Shown one piece after another: positions 24,651 through 35,272 of a stretch of 64,000 nucleotides of DNA (positions are counted from its first letter, which is position 1; every line of letters begins with the position of its first letter). This DNA comes from Janthinobacterium sp. Lineage in GTDB: Bacteria; Pseudomonadota; Gammaproteobacteria; Burkholderiales; Burkholderiaceae_D. The position numbers and the translations under genes were made by a program. Below the pieces are notes generated by a model that did not search any database, was not told where the DNA came from, and was given only the letters and a program-made list of their open reading frames with translations. The stretch covers positions 62,001 to 126,000 of the forward strand of contig NZ_RFSK01000008.1 in assembly GCF_009923995.1 (NCBI RefSeq), read 5' to 3'.

Positions 24651-25868
24651 ATGAACACCTTTTTCTTGAAAGCTTTGCCAGCGGCAGTACTGATGGCCTT
24701 GAGCGCGTCGGCCCAGGCTGCCCTGCCGATCGACTTCGGCGGCTACATCCGCTCGGGCTTCGGCACCAGCAGCGAAGGCGGCAAGGAAGCCTGCTTCGGC
24801 CTGGCCGGCGCCTCGTCCAAGTATCGCCTGGGCAATGAGTGCGAAACCTACGGCGAGCTGAAGTTCGGCGGCGAAGCCTTCAAGGCCAGCAACGGCACCA
24901 CCTTCCGCATCAACACCCTGGTGGCTTTTTCCGTCAACCAGAACCAGGACTGGGAGCAGTCGGACCCGTCGTGGCGCGAAATGAACGTGGTGGCCGACAA
25001 GATCGGCTCGGGCGCCTTCGCCGATGCGCGCGCCTGGGTGGGCAAGCGCTACTACGACCGCCAGGACGTGCACATCACCGATTACTACTTCTGGAATAAC
25101 AGCGGCCCCGGCGCCGGCCTGGAAAACATCGACCTGGGCGCCGCCAAGCTGGCCTACGCCATCGTGCGCACGGCCGACGACACGGACAGCAAGCGCATGG
25201 GCCTGTCCCACGACTTGCGCTTCTCCGGCATCAAGGTCAACCCGGACGGCGAACTGACCCTGGGCCTGCAATACAACCAGAAACGCAATGCGCAGGGCGC
25301 CGCCCCCATCGCCAGCGGCCACTTGCTGACCATCATGCATACGCAAGGCAACCTGCTGGGCGGCTTCAACAAGGTAGCCCTGCAGTTCGGCAAGGGCAGC
25401 GCCGCCAACACGGGCGGCTTCAGCCTGGGCGCCAACAGCAATGACAAGGTCACGCGCCTGACGGAACAGATCATGATCCAGCCGAAGGGCGCCTGGTCGG
25501 GCATGGGCACCTTCGTCTACGAAGACAAGGAAACGGCGGGCGTGAGCAGCAAGTGGACGTCGATCGGCGCGCGCCCCGTCTACCACTTCACGGACAACTA
25601 CAGCCTGGCCGTGGAACTGGGCCACGACATCGTCAAGCCGGAAGGGGGCGAGAGCCGCAACCTGACCAAGCTGACCTTCGCGCCGCAACTGTCGGCCGGC
25701 AACAGCTTCTGGTCGCGCCCCGTGCTGCGCGCCTTCTACACCTACGCCAAGTGGAACAAGGCAGCCCAGTCGGCCGCCGCGGCGGAATCGGCCCTGTCGT
25801 CGACGGGCGTATTCGGCGGCAAGACCAATGGCAGCTCGATGGGTTTCCAGGTGGAATCCTGGTGGTAA
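24651..25868 (+). CDS. lamB: Maltoporin LamB
   Basis: 405 residues with signal peptide MNTFFLKALPAAVLMALSAS (cleaved after AQA, about residue 23). The mature start ALPIDFGGYIRSGFG and the segments LGNECETYGELKFGGE, DARAWVGKRYYDRQDVHITDYYFWNNSGPGAGLENID and the terminal FQVESWW are the LamB fingerprint: an 18-stranded trimeric outer-membrane channel for maltodextrins with an aromatic greasy slide. GGAG lies 5 nt before ATG 24651. It is monocistronic, with its own LacI-type operators upstream and a terminator at 26029-26064. Confidence 0.95.
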   Translation: MNTFFLKALPAAVLMALSASAQAALPIDFGGYIRSGFGTSSEGGKEACFGLAGASSKYRLGNECETYGELKFGGEAFKASNGTTFRINTLVAFSVNQNQDWEQSDPSWREMNVVADKIGSGAFADARAWVGKRYYDRQDVHITDYYFWNNSGPGAGLENIDLGAAKLAYAIVRTADDTDSKRMGLSHDLRFSGIKVNPDGELTLGLQYNQKRNAQGAAPIASGHLLTIMHTQGNLLGGFNKVALQFGKGSAANTGGFSLGANSNDKVTRLTEQIMIQPKGAWSGMGTFVYEDKETAGVSSKWTSIGARPVYHFTDNYSLAVELGHDIVKPEGGESRNLTKLTFAPQLSAGNSFWSRPVLRAFYTYAKWNKAAQSAAAAESALSSTGVFGGKTNGSSMGFQVESWW

Positions 25869-25888
25869 GCGCGGGACTCTAGAACGTT

Positions 25889-25912
25889 GGCAAGCGTCCC
25901 CGGACGCTTGCC
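25889..25912. terminator. Hairpin after lamB
   Basis: GGCAAGCGTCC (25889-25899), CC, GGACGCTTGCC (25902-25912): a perfect 11-bp inverted repeat 20 bp after the lamB stop, without a T-run. It more likely protects the mRNA 3' end than terminates. Confidence 0.5.
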
Positions 25913-26028
25913 GGTGGCAGCAGCACCGCCCGCTTATCCAGGGGCAGGCAGTACCCGGACCCACCATTTCGCCGCTGCACGCGATGGCCGGCAGCTTCAA
26001 TGTAGTGATTCAGCAGTATCCTCTTTTC

Positions 26029-26064
26029 ACGCGGGCGCCCCTGGGTTTGCCCGCGTATTTTTTT
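26029..26064 (+). terminator. Rho-independent terminator downstream of lamB
   Basis: ACGCGGGC (26029-26036), 12-nt loop, GCCCGCGT (26049-26056), then ATTTTTTT (26057-26064). It lies 160 bp after the lamB stop and 145 bp before the regulator start. The remainder of the 340-bp gap (25869-26208) shows no gene. Confidence 0.8.
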
Positions 26065-26208
26065 GGGCGCCGCCGCCGCTGGTCACTACCCTGATCAATC
26101 CGGCATTTATCAGATAAACTACCCCTAATCGCATTGCACTGCACCGCACCGCTTCCGCCCACCGGCAGCGGCAAGATCCACCCAGGAAAGACCCCGACTG
26201 CAGCATCC

Positions 26209-27219
26209 ATGAACCTCAAAAATCTCGCCAAAACGCTAGGAATTTCCGAAACCACCGTCAGCCGCGCCTTGAATGGCTATCCGGAAGTGAGTGAACGCAC
26301 GCGCGAACGGGTGCTGGCCGCCGCGCAGGCGGCCGGCTACCGGCCCAATCCCATGGCGCGCAGCCTGGCCGTGGGACGCACGAACATCGTCGGCATCATC
26401 TACCCGCTGATGCCCAACGACCTGGCCGACCCCATGTTCATCGAGATCGTGGGCGGCATGTCGGAAGCGCTGGAAGCGCAGCAGATGGACATGATCATCG
26501 CCCCCGCCTCGGCCAGCAAGGAATTTTCCACCTATGAACGCATGGTCAAGGGGCGCCGCATCGATGGCCTGATCGTCGGGCGCACGAAACCGTTCGACGA
26601 GCGCATCGCCTACCTGGCGCAGCAGGGCATGCCGTTCGTCGCCCACGGCCGCACGCAGCTGAACCAGCCGCATGCGTGGTTCGACTACGACAACGAGGCG
26701 GGCATGCGCCTGGCCGTCGAGCGCCTGGCGCAGCTGGGCCACCAGCGCATCGGCCTGATCAGCGCCACGCCGGACCTGAACTTCGTGCGCCAGCGCGTCG
26801 AGAGTTTCCAGCATGCCATGCAGGCGGGCGGCCTGGCCGTCGATCCGGACAACCTGGTCGACAACGCGCACGACCGCCGCGCCGGCTACCAGGCCATGCA
26901 GCGCCTGCTGGCACGCTCGCCCCGCCCTACCGCCGTCATCGTCGACAACCACATGTCGGGCGTGGGCGCCGTGCGCGCCCTGCTCGACGCGGGCATCGCC
27001 ATCGGCCGCGAGATGTCGCTGATCGTCTGGGGCGTGATGGAAGATTCCCTGGCCGGCCACAACGTCACCACCGTCGTCCAGCCCGACCCGCGCGGCGCCG
27101 GCGCGAAGATGATACAGATGCTGCTGGCCCTGCTCGACGGCACGCCCGTCACCGACTTGCAGGAACTGTGGCCGTGCGAACTGCTGCCGGGCGAGTCGGC
27201 CGGGCCGGTAGCCGCCTGA
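26209..27219 (+). CDS. malR: LacI-family transcriptional regulator of the maltose genes
   Basis: 336 residues. MNLKNLAKTLGISETTVSRA begins a LacI HTH, with the hinge VLAAAQAAGYRPNPMARSLA and a periplasmic-binding-protein-like ligand domain (NIVGIIYPLMPNDLADPMFIEI onward). LacI proteins bind palindromes centred on CG, as found upstream of lamB and the glucosidase operon. I infer that it represses both until a maltodextrin ligand binds. ATG 26209 lacks a strong Shine-Dalgarno but is the only start leaving an intact HTH at the N-terminus. No operator copy lies before its own gene. Confidence 0.88.
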   Translation: MNLKNLAKTLGISETTVSRALNGYPEVSERTRERVLAAAQAAGYRPNPMARSLAVGRTNIVGIIYPLMPNDLADPMFIEIVGGMSEALEAQQMDMIIAPASASKEFSTYERMVKGRRIDGLIVGRTKPFDERIAYLAQQGMPFVAHGRTQLNQPHAWFDYDNEAGMRLAVERLAQLGHQRIGLISATPDLNFVRQRVESFQHAMQAGGLAVDPDNLVDNAHDRRAGYQAMQRLLARSPRPTAVIVDNHMSGVGAVRALLDAGIAIGREMSLIVWGVMEDSLAGHNVTTVVQPDPRGAGAKMIQMLLALLDGTPVTDLQELWPCELLPGESAGPVAA

Positions 27220-27365
27220 CAGCCGCCGCCTGATACCCCGCGCCGCCGGGGCCGCCAGCGCGGTGGGCGCGCTCCCGGCGCGGGGCAACGTCGATGCATG
27301 GCAGTGCCGCCACCCTGGCGCAGCGGGAGCGCGCCCTGCCGGCACGAACGAGGGCGGCGCCCGCC

Positions 27366-28040
27366 TCAGCGGGCCTGGCTGGCCGAGATAATCCGCAGTT
27401 GCTGCGCGCTTGCCGCGGCCTGTCCCGCACATTGGCTGACCTTGTCTTCGCTCCCCTCGCAGAACAGGACGGAAACGCCATTCTTCAGGGCCAGTCCATG
27501 GCTGGGCGCCAGAAAATACACGCCGCCTTTGCGTTTTGTAATCCTGTTCATCGCCGCCGAAAAATCAGGCGGCGAAGCCAGCCCGGTCCTCGCTTCCAGC
27601 CATGCCAGCAAGATCGCCTTGGTCTCCAGGGCCGGCACCTGCTGCCCTGGCTCAAAGCCAGGATGAAACATCAGGGCCGAATCGGGCTGCTCGGCGGAAA
27701 ACTGCCTCACCTCCCCGCCCATGAATGCGATGGCGCATGCCGATGCGCAAATGCCTTCGGCAACCGTTGTTAATTTTTGTTCTGCAATTAATTTTCCGAT
27801 CCTGAGCCCCCAGGAAAATGAACCGCCGCCAGAATTCTTGAAGACAACCTTGGAAATTTTCTCAGTTGCAAGAATTACAGATAATTTTTCATACTCGTCC
27901 AACCCGATGCGACCGCTGACGGTGACGGCATGCCCATCGGCAACCACGTCGGCCCTGGCCGCAGGGGCGCCGAGTGTGAACAGCAGGAAAAATATCGCGA
28001 TAGAACAATCGCGTAATGCTTGGTGGTAAAGAATTTTCAT
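27366..28040 (-). CDS. Exported ClpP/crotonase-fold-like hypothetical protein
   Basis: 224 residues from ATG 28040. Signal peptide CSIAIFFLLFTLGAPAARA. The mature part has VVFKNSGGGSFSWGLRIGKLI then TTVAEGICASACAIAFMGGEVR, the pattern of exported ClpP-like proteins in which the Ser of SAC occupies the nucleophile position; then MFHPGFEP with a His. Proteolytic activity is unproven. The gene lies on the opposite strand between the regulator and the glucosidase promoter, splitting the maltose cluster. The stretch 27770-27900 is clearly AT-richer than its neighbours, hinting at separate acquisition. Confidence 0.6.
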   Translation of the reverse strand: MKILYHQALRDCSIAIFFLLFTLGAPAARADVVADGHAVTVSGRIGLDEYEKLSVILATEKISKVVFKNSGGGSFSWGLRIGKLIAEQKLTTVAEGICASACAIAFMGGEVRQFSAEQPDSALMFHPGFEPGQQVPALETKAILLAWLEARTGLASPPDFSAAMNRITKRKGGVYFLAPSHGLALKNGVSVLFCEGSEDKVSQCAGQAAASAQQLRIISASQAR

Positions 28041-28269
28041 CGGTGGAAAGCGCAACCCTCGTGTCTTCGCCTTGCGCAGGGCCGGAACAGGCTTCCTCGC
28101 CACAGGACGATGCCGCCATTATGCAATTGTTCCACCCGGACAGGGGCTGGAAAACCGGGACGGCGCAGGCCGCCCGTGCAGCGCCGTCCCGCGACGGGCA
28201 GCTTCCCGCCGCGCGGCGCCGGGCCGGGCAGCAGCGAAAAAATTCCCGGTTTCCGCACACGGTATCGCT

Positions 28270-28322
28270 TTACTTTTCAAAGCGCTTTGAACTATACTCA
28301 TTTCAGACCCAAAGCGCTTTGA
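28270..28322 (+). promoter_or_regulatory. Promoter of the glucosidase-mal operon with two LacI-type operators
   Basis: -35 TTACTT (28270-28275), 17 bp, -10 TATACT (28293-28298). Operators TCAAAGCGCTTTGA (28277-28290, in the spacer) and CCAAAGCGCTTTGA (28309-28322), centres 32 bp apart, about three helical turns. The block from -35 to -10 is almost base-for-base that of lamB. The rest of the 363-bp gap (28041-28403) has no supportable gene. Confidence 0.85.
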
Positions 28323-28403
28323 ATTTTAAAATAAGACGTTCGCCTACCAACCAGCAGCGCCGCCCTGATAGCTGAAGCTCCAGGCACTTTTAAGAAATCA
28401 TTC

Positions 28404-30044
28404 ATGTCTACCATCAAGAATAATCTCGCCCACCTGCCCGCCGACTGGTGGCGCAGCGCCGTCATCTACCAGGTCTATCCACGCAGCTTCCTCGACAGCA
28501 ATGGCGACGGCATCGGCGACTTGCCGGGCATTACTTCCAAGCTCGACTACATCGCCGCCCTGGGCGCCGACATCGTGTGGATTTCGCCCTTCTTCACGTC
28601 GCCGATGAAAGACTTCGGCTACGACGTGGCCGACTTCTGCGATGTCGATCCCATGTTCGGCACCCTGGCCGATTTCGACCGCCTCGTGGCCCGCGCCCAC
28701 GAACTGGGCTTGAAAGTGATGATCGACCAGGTGCTGTCGCACTCGTCCGACGTCCACCCGTGGTTCGTGGAAAGCCGCTCCAGCCGCGACAATGCCAAGG
28801 CCGACTGGTATGTGTGGGCCGACCAGAAACCGGATGGCACGGCACCGAACAACTGGCTGTCCGTGTTTGGCGGTTCCGCCTGGCAATGGGAGCCGCGCCG
28901 CGGCCAGTACTATCTGCACGATTTCCTCGCCAGCCAGCCCGACCTGAATTTCCACAACCCGGCCGTACAGCAGGCCCAGCTGGACAACCTGCGTTTCTGG
29001 CTGGAACGGGGCGTCGACGGTTTCCGTTTCGACTCCTGCAACTTCCCCTATCACGACCAGTTGCTGCGCGACAATCCGCCGGCCGCGCAGCGCGATGCGA
29101 GCAGCGTGTCGGCCATCAATCCCTACGGCATGCAGTCGCACGTGTACGACAAGACGCAGCCGGAAAACATCGCCTATCTGCAGCGCGTGCGCGCCGTGCT
29201 GGACGAATATCAAGCCATTTCCATCGGCGAAGTGGGCGACGACAATGCCCTGGCCACCATGGCCGCCTACACGACGGGCGGCGACAAGCTGCACATGGCC
29301 TACAGCTTCAACCTGCTGACGGCGGAGTTTTCGGCCGCGCACATCCGCACCCAGGTGGAAGAATTCGAAGCCAAAGTGGCCGACGGCTGGGCTTCCTGGT
29401 CCGTGGGCAACCACGACAGCGTGCGCGTCATGACGCGCTGGGGCGGCGAGAATCCGTCGCCCTCGCTGGCCAAGGTGGTGCTGGCCGTGCAGGCGGCATT
29501 GAAGGGCACGCCGTGCCTGTACCAGGGCGACGAGCTGGCCCTGACGGAAGCGGACCTGCCCTTCGAGGCGCTGCAAGACCCGTACGGCATCCCGTTCTGG
29601 CCCCAGTTCAAGGGCCGCGACGGCTGCCGCACGCCGATGCCATGGGTGGCCGAGGCGCCGCACGGCGGCTTCAGCACTGCCACACCATGGCTGCCCGTGC
29701 CGCCCGAGCACCTGGCGCGCGCCGTCGACGTGGAACAGCGCGACGCCGGATCGCCCCTGCGTTTCGCGCAGAACATCCTCGCCTGGCGCCGCCGCCAGCC
29801 GCAATTGCTGCAGGGCGACATCACCTTCTTCGATGCGCCGGAACCCGTGCTGGCCTTCCGCCGCGACCTGGCGGGTCAGCCCTCCGTGCTGGCCGCCTTC
29901 AACCTGGGCACGCAAGCGGTGACGTTCGCCTGGCCCGATGCGGCGCCGGCGGCCGACCTGGCGGGCCATGGCTTGCCGGGCAGCCAGCAAGCCGGCCAGA
30001 TCACCCTGCCCCCGCATGGCGGCTGGTTCGGCACCCTGGCGTAA
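28404..30044 (+). CDS. Cytoplasmic alpha-glucosidase, GH13 family
   Basis: 546 residues, no signal peptide. GH13 motifs in order: DWWRSAVIYQVYPRSF, ISPFFTSPMKDFGYDVAD, region I MIDQVLSHSS, region II GVDGFRFDSCNF (nucleophile Asp210), region III SIGEVGDD (acid/base Glu276) and region IV VGNHDSVR (Asp338). The layout matches GH13_23-type alpha-glucosidases that cut maltose and maltooligosaccharides to glucose. It is the first gene of the operon under the LacI-type promoter. It would process sugar brought in by MalEFGK. No strong Shine-Dalgarno before ATG 28404. Confidence 0.9.
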   Translation: MSTIKNNLAHLPADWWRSAVIYQVYPRSFLDSNGDGIGDLPGITSKLDYIAALGADIVWISPFFTSPMKDFGYDVADFCDVDPMFGTLADFDRLVARAHELGLKVMIDQVLSHSSDVHPWFVESRSSRDNAKADWYVWADQKPDGTAPNNWLSVFGGSAWQWEPRRGQYYLHDFLASQPDLNFHNPAVQQAQLDNLRFWLERGVDGFRFDSCNFPYHDQLLRDNPPAAQRDASSVSAINPYGMQSHVYDKTQPENIAYLQRVRAVLDEYQAISIGEVGDDNALATMAAYTTGGDKLHMAYSFNLLTAEFSAAHIRTQVEEFEAKVADGWASWSVGNHDSVRVMTRWGGENPSPSLAKVVLAVQAALKGTPCLYQGDELALTEADLPFEALQDPYGIPFWPQFKGRDGCRTPMPWVAEAPHGGFSTATPWLPVPPEHLARAVDVEQRDAGSPLRFAQNILAWRRRQPQLLQGDITFFDAPEPVLAFRRDLAGQPSVLAAFNLGTQAVTFAWPDAAPAADLAGHGLPGSQQAGQITLPPHGGWFGTLA

Positions 30045-30122
30045 ATCGCAGGCATTGGCGGCCATGCCGCCAATTACAATAACGAGCCCCGCGCATCAGC
30101 GGGGCCGAACAACAGAGTATCA

Positions 30123-30239
30123 GTGCTTGGCAAAATCGTAGCGAGCGGATGAAAGTTGTGGCTGAGAAGCGCAGCTGTGCGAATGCACGGTGAGCATCGC
30201 CAGCCGCAAGTTCGACGCGCAGTAGATTTGGCCAGGCAC
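30123..30239 (+). repeat. Dispersed ~120-bp repeat, copy A
   Basis: 117 bp in the gap between the glucosidase and malK genes. It matches the reverse complement of 49685-49806 at roughly four of five positions by eye; shared blocks include CGTAGCGAGCGGA, GAGAAGCGCA, CTGTGCG and GTGAGCATCGCC. The ends are imperfect inverted repeats (GTGCTTGGC / GCCAGGCAC). Noncoding. Two further small hairpins precede it: GGCGGC/GCCGCC at 30057-30071 and GCCCCGC/GCGGGGC near 30086-30105. Confidence 0.75.
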
Positions 30240-30265
30240 ATTCAGTGAGATTGAGGACGACAGAC

Positions 30266-31351
<1,086 letters not shown>

Positions 31352-31366
31352 TCTATCCGCTTTAGG

Positions 31367-31394
31367 GGCCAGGCGCTACAGGCGCCGCCTGGCC
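31367..31394 (+). repeat. Hairpin in the malK-malE gap
   Basis: GGCCAGGCG (31367-31375), 10-nt loop, CGCCTGGCC (31386-31394). No T-run. It sits 15 bp after the malK stop, where it could shield malK mRNA or reduce read-through ahead of malE. Confidence 0.5.
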
Positions 31395-31460
31395 TGGTTG
31401 CATGTTTCAGCCTTGATACTCAACATAAACTTAGCATAAAAAAAGATACTGGAGATCGAC

Positions 31461-32681
31461 ATGTCCTACACGAACCCAAAACGCAGCTTCATCAAAACCA
31501 CCCTGCTCGCCGCCGCCCTGGCCGGCATCGGCAACCTGGCCGCCGTCAGCATGGCGAACGCGGCCGAAGCAGGCACCCTCCTGATCTGGATCAATGGCGA
31601 CAAGGGCTACAAGGGCCTGGCCAAGGTCGGCGAGGAATTCACCAAGAAGACGGGCGTCAAGGTCGTCGTCGAGCATCCGGAAGATGCACCGAACAAATTC
31701 CAGCAGGCGGCCGCCGCCGGCAAGGGTCCGGACATCTGGATCTGGCCGCATGACCGCATCGGCACCTGGATCGACGCGGGCTTGCTGCAGCCATTGACGC
31801 CAAGCAAGGAAGCACGCGCCGCCATCCTGCCGCTGGCCTGGAACGCGTTTACGGTCGGCGGCAAAACCTGGGGCTACCCGATCTCCATCGAAGCCGTCGC
31901 CCTCGTCTACAACAAGGACCTGGTGCCCACCCCGCCAAAGACCTTCGAGGAAATCGCCGCGCTGGACAAGAAACTGTCTGGCCAGGGCAAGAAAGCCATC
32001 CTGTGGGACTACACCAACACCTACTTTACCTGGCCTTTGCTGGGCGCGGGCGGCGGCTTCCCGTTTGAAGTCAAGGCCGACGGCCGCTACGATGCGGCCA
32101 AGACAGGCGTGAACAATGCCGGTTCGCAGGCGGGCGTGAATGCGCTGATGACCTTGATCAACAGCGGCGCCATGCCGAAGGGCGCGGGCTACGCGGAAAT
32201 GGAAGCGGGATTCAACCAGGGCAAGATCGCCATGATGATCAACGGTCCCTGGTCGTGGGACAACGCGCGCAAGTCGAAGATCAATTTCGGCGTGGCAACG
32301 ATCCCTACCGTGGCCGGCAAGACGGCCACCCCGTTCGTGGGCGTACTGGGCGCGATGATTTCCAAGGCCAGCCCGAACAAGGACCTGGCGACGGAATTCC
32401 TGGAAAACCAGATGCTGCAGCTCAACGGCCTGAAAACCATCAACGCCGACGTCCCGCTGGGCACGCCTGCGAACAAGGTGCTCTTCGCAGAACTGAAAGC
32501 CAACCCGAACATTCAGGCGACGATGGAAAGCGCGCAGGCGGGCCGCCCGATGCCGAACAACCCGGAAATGGGCCGCTTCTGGTCGTCGATGCAATCGGCG
32601 CTGGAAAACATCACGCAAGGCCGCCAGACCACCAAGGATGGCCTGGATGCGGCGGCGAAGCGGATTACGACGGCGAATTAA
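31461..32681 (+). CDS. malE: Maltose/maltodextrin-binding protein MalE
   Basis: 406 residues. An export signal (basic start, then [20 protein letters not shown], cleavage near MANAAEA) precedes a family-1 solute-binding protein: [59 protein letters not shown] and [16 protein letters not shown] closely follow enterobacterial MalE. It binds maltodextrin in the periplasm and delivers it to MalFG. GGAG precedes ATG 31461. The flanks carry an imperfect direct repeat (31391-31429 and 32695-32720). Confidence 0.95.
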   Translation: MSYTNPKRSFIKTTLLAAALAGIGNLAAVSMANAAEAGTLLIWINGDKGYKGLAKVGEEFTKKTGVKVVVEHPEDAPNKFQQAAAAGKGPDIWIWPHDRIGTWIDAGLLQPLTPSKEARAAILPLAWNAFTVGGKTWGYPISIEAVALVYNKDLVPTPPKTFEEIAALDKKLSGQGKKAILWDYTNTYFTWPLLGAGGGFPFEVKADGRYDAAKTGVNNAGSQAGVNALMTLINSGAMPKGAGYAEMEAGFNQGKIAMMINGPWSWDNARKSKINFGVATIPTVAGKTATPFVGVLGAMISKASPNKDLATEFLENQMLQLNGLKTINADVPLGTPANKVLFAELKANPNIQATMESAQAGRPMPNNPEMGRFWSSMQSALENITQGRQTTKDGLDAAAKRITTAN

Positions 32682-32744
32682 GCGACATATCGTTGGCCTG
32701 GTTGATACTTTCAACATAAATCAACCCTCAGCCCTGAACGACAT

Positions 32745-32775
32745 CAGGGGTCGGCCCCTCAGGGTCCGACCCCTG
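32745..32775 (+). repeat. REP-like hairpin, copy 2, in the malE-malF gap
   Basis: CAGGGGTCGG (32745-32754) pairs with CCGACCCCTG (32766-32775); inside, one C/T mismatch, then CCC/GGG and a TCA loop. It has the same architecture as copies at 925-951 and 44801-44827. It lies 63 bp after malE and 82 bp before malF. Confidence 0.7.
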
Positions 32776-32857
32776 CCGTTCAACGGGTTCAGCCATCAAC
32801 ACGCCAACATCGTTCCCGCACCATCTTACAGCGCTTCATTTTCACAGGTATCCCATC

Positions 32858-34369
32858 GTGCGCAAGTTTATCGGCCCTACGGTATTGACCATCAGCATGG
32901 CGCTGGGTCTGTATCTGCTCTTCATGTTGTACATTTCCGGCCAGACCATGCTGGCCGCCGTCTTCCTCGGCTTGCTGACCCTGACGACGTTTGTCTTCAC
33001 GTCGCCGCGCGCCTATGCCTACCGTTATCTGTTTCCCGGCATCACGGCGGTCATCGTCTTTGTGCTGCTGCCGATGGTGTACACGGTGTCGATCGGCTTT
33101 ACCAATTTCAGCTCGCGCAACCTGCTCACCTATGAGCGGGCCACGCAATACCTGCTCGACGAGACGCAACGCGTGGAAAGCACGGGCTATGCCTTGACCG
33201 TGCATCCAGAGAATAAAGAATACCGTTTGCGCCTGGAAAGCCCGGACACGGGCGAAGTGCTGCTCACCGAGCCGCTGGCCCTCAAGCGCGCCGTGCCCCT
33301 GAACGTGGAAGTGGCGCCGCTCGACCCCGTGCAGGCGCCCGTGCTGGCCCCGCCGCTGCCCATCAAGGACATCATCGCCCTGCAAAAGGATTTGAAGCTG
33401 CTCACCCTCGTGCTGCCGAACAGGATCGAGCTGCGCATGGTGGGCTTGCGCGAATTCGGCCCCGTCGCGCACGTCTACAAGCAGTTGCCGGACAACACGC
33501 TGAAGAAAGTCGCCACGGGCGAACTGGTCAAGCCGAACTTCAAGACGGGCTTTTATGAAATGCCGGACGGCACGAAACTGGAACCGGGCTTCAAGGTCAA
33601 CGTCGGTTTCGCCAATTTCGTGAAGATTTTCTCCGACGAGGCATTCCGCGGCCCTTTCCTGCGCATTTTCGTGTGGACCATCGTCTTCGCCCTGATCAGC
33701 GTGGCCACCACGACGGGCCTGGGCATGGCGCTGGCCGTGCTCTTGAACTGGGATGCGCTGCGCTTCCGCGGCCTGTACCGCACCCTGCTGTTCCTGCCGT
33801 ATGCCGTGCCCGGCTTCATTTCCATCCTCGTCTTCAAGGGCTTGTTCAATAACAACTTTGGCGAAATCAACCTCGTGCTCGACGCCTTGTTCGGCATCAA
33901 GCCCGCCTGGTTCTCGGACACCACCCTGGCCAAGGCCATGATCCTCATCGTCAACACCTGGCTGGGCTACCCCTACATGATGGTCGTGTGCATGGGCTTG
34001 ATCAAGGCGATCCCGTCGGACCTGTACGAAGCGTCGGCCCTGGCCGGTGCGGGACCGCTGACGAATTTCTTCAAGATCACCCTGCCCCTGATCATCAAGC
34101 CGCTGACGCCCCTGATGGTGGCCAGCCTGGGTTTCAATTTCAACAATTTCGTGCTGATCAGCTTGCTGACGGGCGGGCGTCCCGATTTCCTCGACACCAC
34201 CTTACCGGCCGGCACGACGGACTTGCTCGTGTCCTACACCTACCGCATCGCGTTCGAGGATTCGGGCCAGAACTTCGGCCTGGCCGCCGCCATCTCGACC
34301 CTGATCTTCTTCCTCGTGGCCGCGATTTCGCTGGTCAACATGCGCCTGACGCGCATGAACAAAGCATAA
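32858..34369 (+). CDS. malF: Maltose ABC transporter permease MalF
   Basis: 503 residues starting at GTG 32858. Several membrane helices: three in the first 80 residues, then a large periplasmic P2-type loop (about 90-265) as in enterobacterial MalF, then the permease core. The EAA motif that docks on MalK reads [41 protein letters not shown] is also characteristic. With MalG it forms the inner-membrane channel. The 176-bp gap upstream contains a REP-like hairpin. Confidence 0.95.
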   Translation: MRKFIGPTVLTISMALGLYLLFMLYISGQTMLAAVFLGLLTLTTFVFTSPRAYAYRYLFPGITAVIVFVLLPMVYTVSIGFTNFSSRNLLTYERATQYLLDETQRVESTGYALTVHPENKEYRLRLESPDTGEVLLTEPLALKRAVPLNVEVAPLDPVQAPVLAPPLPIKDIIALQKDLKLLTLVLPNRIELRMVGLREFGPVAHVYKQLPDNTLKKVATGELVKPNFKTGFYEMPDGTKLEPGFKVNVGFANFVKIFSDEAFRGPFLRIFVWTIVFALISVATTTGLGMALAVLLNWDALRFRGLYRTLLFLPYAVPGFISILVFKGLFNNNFGEINLVLDALFGIKPAWFSDTTLAKAMILIVNTWLGYPYMMVVCMGLIKAIPSDLYEASALAGAGPLTNFFKITLPLIIKPLTPLMVASLGFNFNNFVLISLLTGGRPDFLDTTLPAGTTDLLVSYTYRIAFEDSGQNFGLAAAISTLIFFLVAAISLVNMRLTRMNKA

Positions 34370-34379
34370 AGGACAGACC

Positions 34380-35270
34380 ATGGCTATCGTTGTCGACCGT
34401 TCCAACCGCTGGCGCATCCTCGCGGCCCACGTCGCCGTCATCGCGCTGATCGCGCTGGTGATGTTTCCCTTCCTGATGATCTTGTCGATTTCTTTGCGTC
34501 CGGGCAACTTCGCCTCGGGCAACCTGATACCGCCCGAGATCAGCTTCGAGCACTGGCGCCTGGCGCTGGGCATGTCCTACCAGGCGCCCAACGGCGCCCT
34601 GGTCGAGCCGGACTTCCCCGTGCTGCTGTGGCTATGGAATTCCATCAAGGTGGCCACCATGAGCGCCAGCGTCACCGTGCTGCTGTCGACCACCTGCGCG
34701 TATGCATTCGCGCGCATGCAGTTCCGCTTCAAGTCGCAGACCCTCTCCGCGCTGATGCTGCTACAGATGTTCCCCGCCGTGCTGGCCCTGGTGGCCATCT
34801 ACGCCATCTTCGACGTGCTGGGCAGCTACGTGCCATGGCTGGGCATCGACCACCACGGCAGCCTGGTGCTGGCCTACACGGGCGGCATCGCCCTGCATAT
34901 CTGGACCATCAAGGGCTATTACCAGACCATTCCCATCGAGATCGAGGAAGCGGCCAAGGTCGACGGCGCCACGCAATGGCAAGCCTTCGTCTACGTGCTG
35001 CTGCCGATGACGGTGCCCATCCTGATGGTGGTGTTTTTGTTGTCCTTCATCGGCGCCATCATCGAGTATCCGATCGCCTCCGTGTTGCTGCATGAGCAGA
35101 ACAACCTGACCCTGGCCGTCGGCTCCAAGCTGTTCCTGTACGAGCAAAAATACCTGTGGGGCGACTTCGCCGCGGCAGCCATCCTGTCCGGCCTGCCCAT
35201 CACGGCTGTGTTCCTGCTGGCGCAGAAGTGGATGATCTCCGGCCTGACGGCTGGCGGCGTGAAGGGCTGA
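34380..35270 (+). CDS. malG: Maltose ABC transporter permease MalG
   Basis: 296 residues with six hydrophobic segments. EAA motif: [22 protein letters not shown]. The C-terminus ([17 protein letters not shown]) is typical of MalG, whose tail reaches into the translocation path. It starts 10 bp after malF with AAGGACAG upstream. It partners MalF in the importer. Confidence 0.95.
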   Translation: MAIVVDRSNRWRILAAHVAVIALIALVMFPFLMILSISLRPGNFASGNLIPPEISFEHWRLALGMSYQAPNGALVEPDFPVLLWLWNSIKVATMSASVTVLLSTTCAYAFARMQFRFKSQTLSALMLLQMFPAVLALVAIYAIFDVLGSYVPWLGIDHHGSLVLAYTGGIALHIWTIKGYYQTIPIEIEEAAKVDGATQWQAFVYVLLPMTVPILMVVFLLSFIGAIIEYPIASVLLHEQNNLTLAVGSKLFLYEQKYLWGDFAAAAILSGLPITAVFLLAQKWMISGLTAGGVKG

Positions 35271-35272
35271 CC

